Source: Neobacillus bataviensis LMG 21833
Lineage (GTDB): Bacteria; Bacillota; Bacilli; Bacillales; Cytobacillaceae
Assembly (NCBI RefSeq): GCF_000307875.1
Contig: NZ_AJLS01000003.1
Location: 1 to 64,000, forward strand
Direction: 5' to 3'
DNA length: 64,000 nt
Shown here: piece by piece, positions 61,158-64,000 of the stretch
Numbering within the stretch: the stretch's first letter is position 1
Layout of the letters: every line of letters starts with the position of its first letter
Notes under the pieces: model-generated
Database searches by the model: none
What the model was told of the DNA's origin: nothing
The model's input: the letters and a program-made list of their open reading frames with translations, nothing else
Program-made: the position numbers and the translations under genes

Positions 61158-62279
61158 TTGTTTCTTGCTTTAAAAGAGTTAAAGCATGGTAAATTACGGT
61201 TTCTAATGATTGGTGTTATAACTGTCTTGATTGCTTGGCTGGTCTTTATCCTATCTGGACTAGGCAATGGCCTATCAACGCTAAGTGCAGCAACCTTTAA
61301 AAATATGGATGCGCATTATGTGACATTCGAGGAAGGATCAAGAGCCTCCATGAGCCGGTCACTATTAAAGGAATCATTGGCAGCCGAACTGGAAAAAGCA
61401 GATGATGTTTCTGCGGCAACCGGAATGGGTGCAACGATGGGAACCGTACTAAATGAATCTTCTTCTGCTGATAAAGAAAAAGTAGATGTCGCCATCTTAG
61501 GAATAACACCTGGTAATTTTCTTGAACCAGATGTGATAGAAGGAAAGCCTCTTCAAGCAAATGAACCATTAGAAGTTATCGCCAATGATACGTTAAAGAA
61601 AAAGGGCTTTGAAATCGGTGATACCCTTAAGCTAGAAGGATCTTTAGAAAAAGTGAAAATTGTCGGGTTTGTAGAAAATGAAACTTACAATCATTTACCT
61701 GCCATTTTTACTACTTTGGATAAATGGCGCACCATTCAATTTGCAGCTCCAGGTTCTGATAAAGGGATTAAGAATCCTGTAAATGCGATTATGCTGCAAG
61801 GTGAAAATATCGATTCTGAAAAACTAAATAAGTTTTTCAAAGACACGGAAACAGTAACCAAAAGCACTGCCGTCCAGGGAATGCCCGGTTATAAAGAAGA
61901 AAATGGCACTATTATGATGATGCTCGCATTCCTTTTGGCCATCTCAACATTTGTACTGGGTGTATTCTTTTATGTCCTTACCCTGCAAAAATCAAATCAA
62001 TTTGGGATATTGAAAGCCATTGGTGCCAGCAATCGGTTCCTTGGAAAAGCCATTGTAGCCCAGGTATTTCTCTTATCATTTGTTAGTATAGTAGTGGGAA
62101 TCTTGTTAACATATGGGACAGCCCTAATTCTACCGGATGGAATGCCATTTTCACTCGATTTTAAACTAGTTATCATTTACTCACTTTTATTGCTTGTCAT
62201 TTCAATTTTAAGTTCCGTGATATCCGTTCGAAAGGTTACAAAAATAGACCCGCTTCAAGCAATTGGGAGGTTGGAGTAA
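61158..62279 (+). CDS. hrtB: ABC exporter permease, HrtB-like (FtsX type)
   Basis: A 373-residue MacB/FtsX-type permease: helix at residues 14-35, a large extracytoplasmic domain (about 40-245), then three helices. FLALKELKHGKLRFLMIGVITVLIAWLVF and TVTKSTAVQGMPGYKEENGT resemble HrtB, the permease of heme-toxicity exporters. It starts with TTG behind AAAGGAGTG. It overlaps the ATPase gene by one base (TAATG). The heme assignment rests on similarity and on the downstream IsdG-like gene; other amphiphilic substrates are possible. Confidence 0.75.
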   Translation: MFLALKELKHGKLRFLMIGVITVLIAWLVFILSGLGNGLSTLSAATFKNMDAHYVTFEEGSRASMSRSLLKESLAAELEKADDVSAATGMGATMGTVLNESSSADKEKVDVAILGITPGNFLEPDVIEGKPLQANEPLEVIANDTLKKKGFEIGDTLKLEGSLEKVKIVGFVENETYNHLPAIFTTLDKWRTIQFAAPGSDKGIKNPVNAIMLQGENIDSEKLNKFFKDTETVTKSTAVQGMPGYKEENGTIMMMLAFLLAISTFVLGVFFYVLTLQKSNQFGILKAIGASNRFLGKAIVAQVFLLSFVSIVVGILLTYGTALILPDGMPFSLDFKLVIIYSLLLLVISILSSVISVRKVTKIDPLQAIGRLE

Positions 62280-63001
62280 TGTCAGGAATACAATTCAACA
62301 GTGTCTCTAAACTGTACCAACAGGGTGAAAATCAAGTTCTAGCCCTTGATGATGTCTCGCTAACGGTGGAACAAGGGGAGTTTATTGCTGTCATTGGCCC
62401 ATCAGGTTCGGGTAAGAGTACCTTTCTCGCAATTGCAGGCGCCTTACTCCAATCATCTAAAGGCGAGGTTATTCTTAACGGAAAGAGCCTTAATCAGTTA
62501 AACCCTAAGGATTTAGCACGATTGCGGTTAGAGGAAATAGGATTTATTTTGCAAACAAGTAATCTAGTACCCTATTTAAATGTACTGGAACAATTACTAG
62601 TAGTGAAAAAAATGGCAGGTAAAGTGACAAAAGAAGATAAGGAAAATGCAAAAGAACTATTAGAAAATCTGGGTTTAGCATCAAAGTTAAAAAAATTACC
62701 TGATCAGTTGTCTGGAGGCGAACGCCAGCGTACGGCGATTGCCCGCGCTTTTATAAACAATCCCTCCATCATTCTAGCAGATGAACCAACAGCAAGTCTG
62801 GATTCGAAAAGGGCACATGAAGTAGTTCAACTTATTGCCAGAGAAACAAAAGCAAGGAACAAAGCAGCTATTATGGTAACCCATGATGAACGATTGTTGG
62901 AATATTGTGATCAAGTCTATCGAATGGAAGATGGCCGTCTTAAACTTGACCAATCTTTTGAAATGAAGACAGTCTCTTCTAAAGAGATGATTATAGAATA
63001 G
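62279..63001 (+). CDS. hrtA: ABC exporter ATPase, HrtA-like
   Basis: A 240-residue ATPase: Walker A VIGPSGSGKSTFLA, signature DQLSGGERQRTAIARAF, Walker B ILADEPTASLD and switch His in MVTHDERLLEYCD. Typical of MacB/LolD/HrtA ATPases paired with FtsX-type permeases. It is translationally coupled to the permease gene. In Lactococcus and Staphylococcus HrtA-HrtB expel excess heme from the membrane. Confidence 0.82.
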   Translation: MSGIQFNSVSKLYQQGENQVLALDDVSLTVEQGEFIAVIGPSGSGKSTFLAIAGALLQSSKGEVILNGKSLNQLNPKDLARLRLEEIGFILQTSNLVPYLNVLEQLLVVKKMAGKVTKEDKENAKELLENLGLASKLKKLPDQLSGGERQRTAIARAFINNPSIILADEPTASLDSKRAHEVVQLIARETKARNKAAIMVTHDERLLEYCDQVYRMEDGRLKLDQSFEMKTVSSKEMIIE

Positions 63002-63031
63002 CCCGTGAGAATAACCAAGGAGGAATAAACA

Positions 63032-63343
63032 ATGATTATCGTTACAAATAGAATTAAAACGAAATTAGGTTTTGCGGCAAAAATGGCGCCAATGTTCACA
63101 AGAACAGGCGTCTAACAAACAATGAAAGGTTTTGTAAAAGTCCAAGTATTAATTGCTAAAAATCTTTCAGAATATGATGAACTGAATGTAAATATGTATT
63201 GGAAGACTATTGAAGACTTTAACCGTTGGAAAAATAGCGCTGCTTTCAAAGAAGCCCATACAAGTTCGACTGACACTTCCCAAGATTCACCTATCTTGGG
63301 AAGTGAAATCACTATTTCTGAAATTGCCCCAACTTTAGAATAA
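63032..63343 (+). pseudogene. IsdG-like heme-degrading monooxygenase, interrupted
   Basis: From the ATG at 63032 (AAGGAGGAATAAACA upstream) the frame reads IIVTNRIKTKLGFAAKMAPM, then TAA at 63113-63115, then continues in frame as QTMKGFVKVQVLIAKNLSEY to the end at 63343. Together the parts give a full-length (103-codon) ABM-fold protein with the family's catalytic Asn (VTN), Trp (FNRWKNS) and His (KEAHTS). A single nonsense change at codon 28 disables it. IsdG enzymes open heme to release iron. It is the last gene of the exporter operon. Confidence 0.8.
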
Positions 63344-63392
63344 CATCCATGATTATTCTCTTTGGCAACTTGTAGTCAATTCCTTTGTCGAC

Positions 63393-63431
63393 TAATGATT
63401 AACTGAATTATATTAATTCAGTTAATCATTA
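63393..63431. promoter_or_regulatory. Perfect 18-bp-arm palindrome
   Basis: TAATGATTAACTGAATTA, three bases, and its exact reverse complement. It is AT-rich with no T-run, so it is more like an operator or cruciform site than a terminator. It lies 50 bases after the interrupted monooxygenase gene. Confidence 0.6.
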
Positions 63432-63614
63432 ATTTGGAGTACAAATATATAAAGCACATAAAATAAAAAAGATAGGCTAAACAGGTAAGTCATAAAAAAT
63501 GTATCTTGTTTAGCCTTTACTTTTGTACAATTTTCCCGACCTATAAATGCAATTCAGGTAAAAAACTGCCTCTATTTATGGTACGGTTCCTCACTGTTAA
63601 TGCTAAACTACCTC

Positions 63615-63705
63615 TTCCCCAATCGGGAACCGCAGGGACGGCTCATGGCATTTTTTCTCTCTTCCTTGCCCATCAAAAGTCAGTAGAACCGTCCCCTTTG
63701 TCCTT
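63615..63705. repeat. REP-like GAACCGTCCCC copies
   Basis: GGGAACCGCAGGGACGGCTCATGGC and, 50 bases on, GTAGAACCGTCCCCTTTGTCC lie between 63615 and 63705, belonging to the family seen at 32586, 37420 and 44002. From 63432 to 63614 and 63706 to 63880 no gene is evident. Confidence 0.5.
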
Positions 63706-63880
63706 CAGCAATTATACAATTATGGTTTGAATATTGATTCAAGAAGGTTAATAAACATACTGCCAAAACACACATCAGTTAATTGCCAGAAACATAAAGG
63801 AATACCGTACCCAAGGTTAGCTCTTGTGCGAAAGGGATTTTAAGTACATTTTTCACCTGGGGGTCTTTTCTGGTTCATCA

Positions 63881-63998
63881 TTAAGCAACGAAACCGAACC
63901 ACTTTTCACTCGTTATACCCAAAGCGTCTATCGAATGAATACGGCCATAAGGATGTACCACTTCTGCCATGTTTTTCACCAGCGATTGTCATAGGTTT
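63881..63998 (-). pseudogene. Possible alcohol dehydrogenase remnant at the window edge
   Basis: On the minus strand YDNRW followed after a one-base shift by KNMAEVVHPYGRIHSIDALG resembles the cofactor-domain end of zinc-type alcohol dehydrogenase/quinone reductases (usual pattern DMAEIIxPxGKICSI). The stretch is broken by a stop and frame shift and runs off the window. Low confidence. Confidence 0.3.
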
Positions 63999-64000
63999 TA

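Noticed and set aside
63506..63730. 74-codon plus-strand frame near the right end
   Set aside because: No ribosome site, unnatural composition, and it runs through the REP-like repeats.

Overview
The window looks like chromosome of an endospore-forming, low-GC Gram-positive bacterium of the family Bacillaceae. The evidence is a gerA/gerB/gerC spore-germinant receptor operon, strong AGGAGG-type ribosome binding sites, frequent TTG and GTG starts, CcpA-type cre sites, a CspD-type cold-shock gene and intergenic repeats of a kind I recall from Bacillus/Neobacillus-like genomes. No rRNA, tRNA or CRISPR array was seen. The species is not identifiable from this window alone.

Layout. (1) 0-24 kb is mixed housekeeping and accessory sequence: VanZ, acetyltransferases, YuiD-like PAP2, a ger operon with a small fourth gene, an aldo/keto reductase, a Cys-rich pentapeptide-repeat protein, transporters, an M15 peptidase, a LysM amidase, a DUF1835/DUF3658 protein, small enzymes, a Trm11-like methyltransferase and cspD. 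Several genes here are broken. (2) 24-32.5 kb, minus strand, is a sugar-acid catabolic island: IclR regulator, semialdehyde-type dehydrogenase, U32-like protein, FAH-family protein, KdgT permease and a three-part UxaA-type dehydratase. Its two large UxaA subunits have lost complementary motifs. A 275-bp MITE-like element splits the island. (3) 32.8-37 kb, plus strand, is a cre-controlled unit of YheO/DauR-like regulator, PatB/MalY-type C-S lyase, RidA and an APC permease. (4) 37.4-43.8 kb holds a GntP permease, a second semialdehyde-type dehydrogenase, an iron alcohol dehydrogenase, and divergent LysR and IclR regulators, with a consensus cre site. This could be a hydroxy-acid route such as 4-hydroxybutyrate. 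(5) 44-57.8 kb, minus strand, is an MBL hydrolase followed by an apparent 11-gene D-amino-acid peptide operon: a Dpp-type ABC importer, DppA (M55) D-aminopeptidase, two D-cysteine-desulfhydrase-family enzymes, M17 and P1 peptidases and a D-amino-acid transaminase. A second MITE copy lies inside it. (6) 58.9-60.4 kb is an IS256-family element. (7) 60.4-63.4 kb is a PadR-controlled HrtBA-like ABC exporter followed by an IsdG-like heme monooxygenase gene broken by a stop codon.

The catabolic parts fit together. Peptides carrying D-residues would be imported by Dpp, cut by M55, M17 and P1 enzymes, and the amino acids transaminated or deaminated; RidA and the C-S lyase next door handle the same reactive enamines. 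Sugar or hydroxy acids would pass through the two island pathways towards 2-oxoglutarate or succinate. CcpA-type sites sit at three promoter regions.

The most unusual non-coding structures are: a MITE pair (29853-30127 and 48996-49271, opposite orientations, each with an 8-bp target duplication); two equal-length, about 400-bp direct repeats (45031-45432 and 58240-58640), each with the same promoter and operator arrangement and each upstream of minus-strand genes; and three sequence-unrelated families of intergenic repeats that share a 21-bp period.
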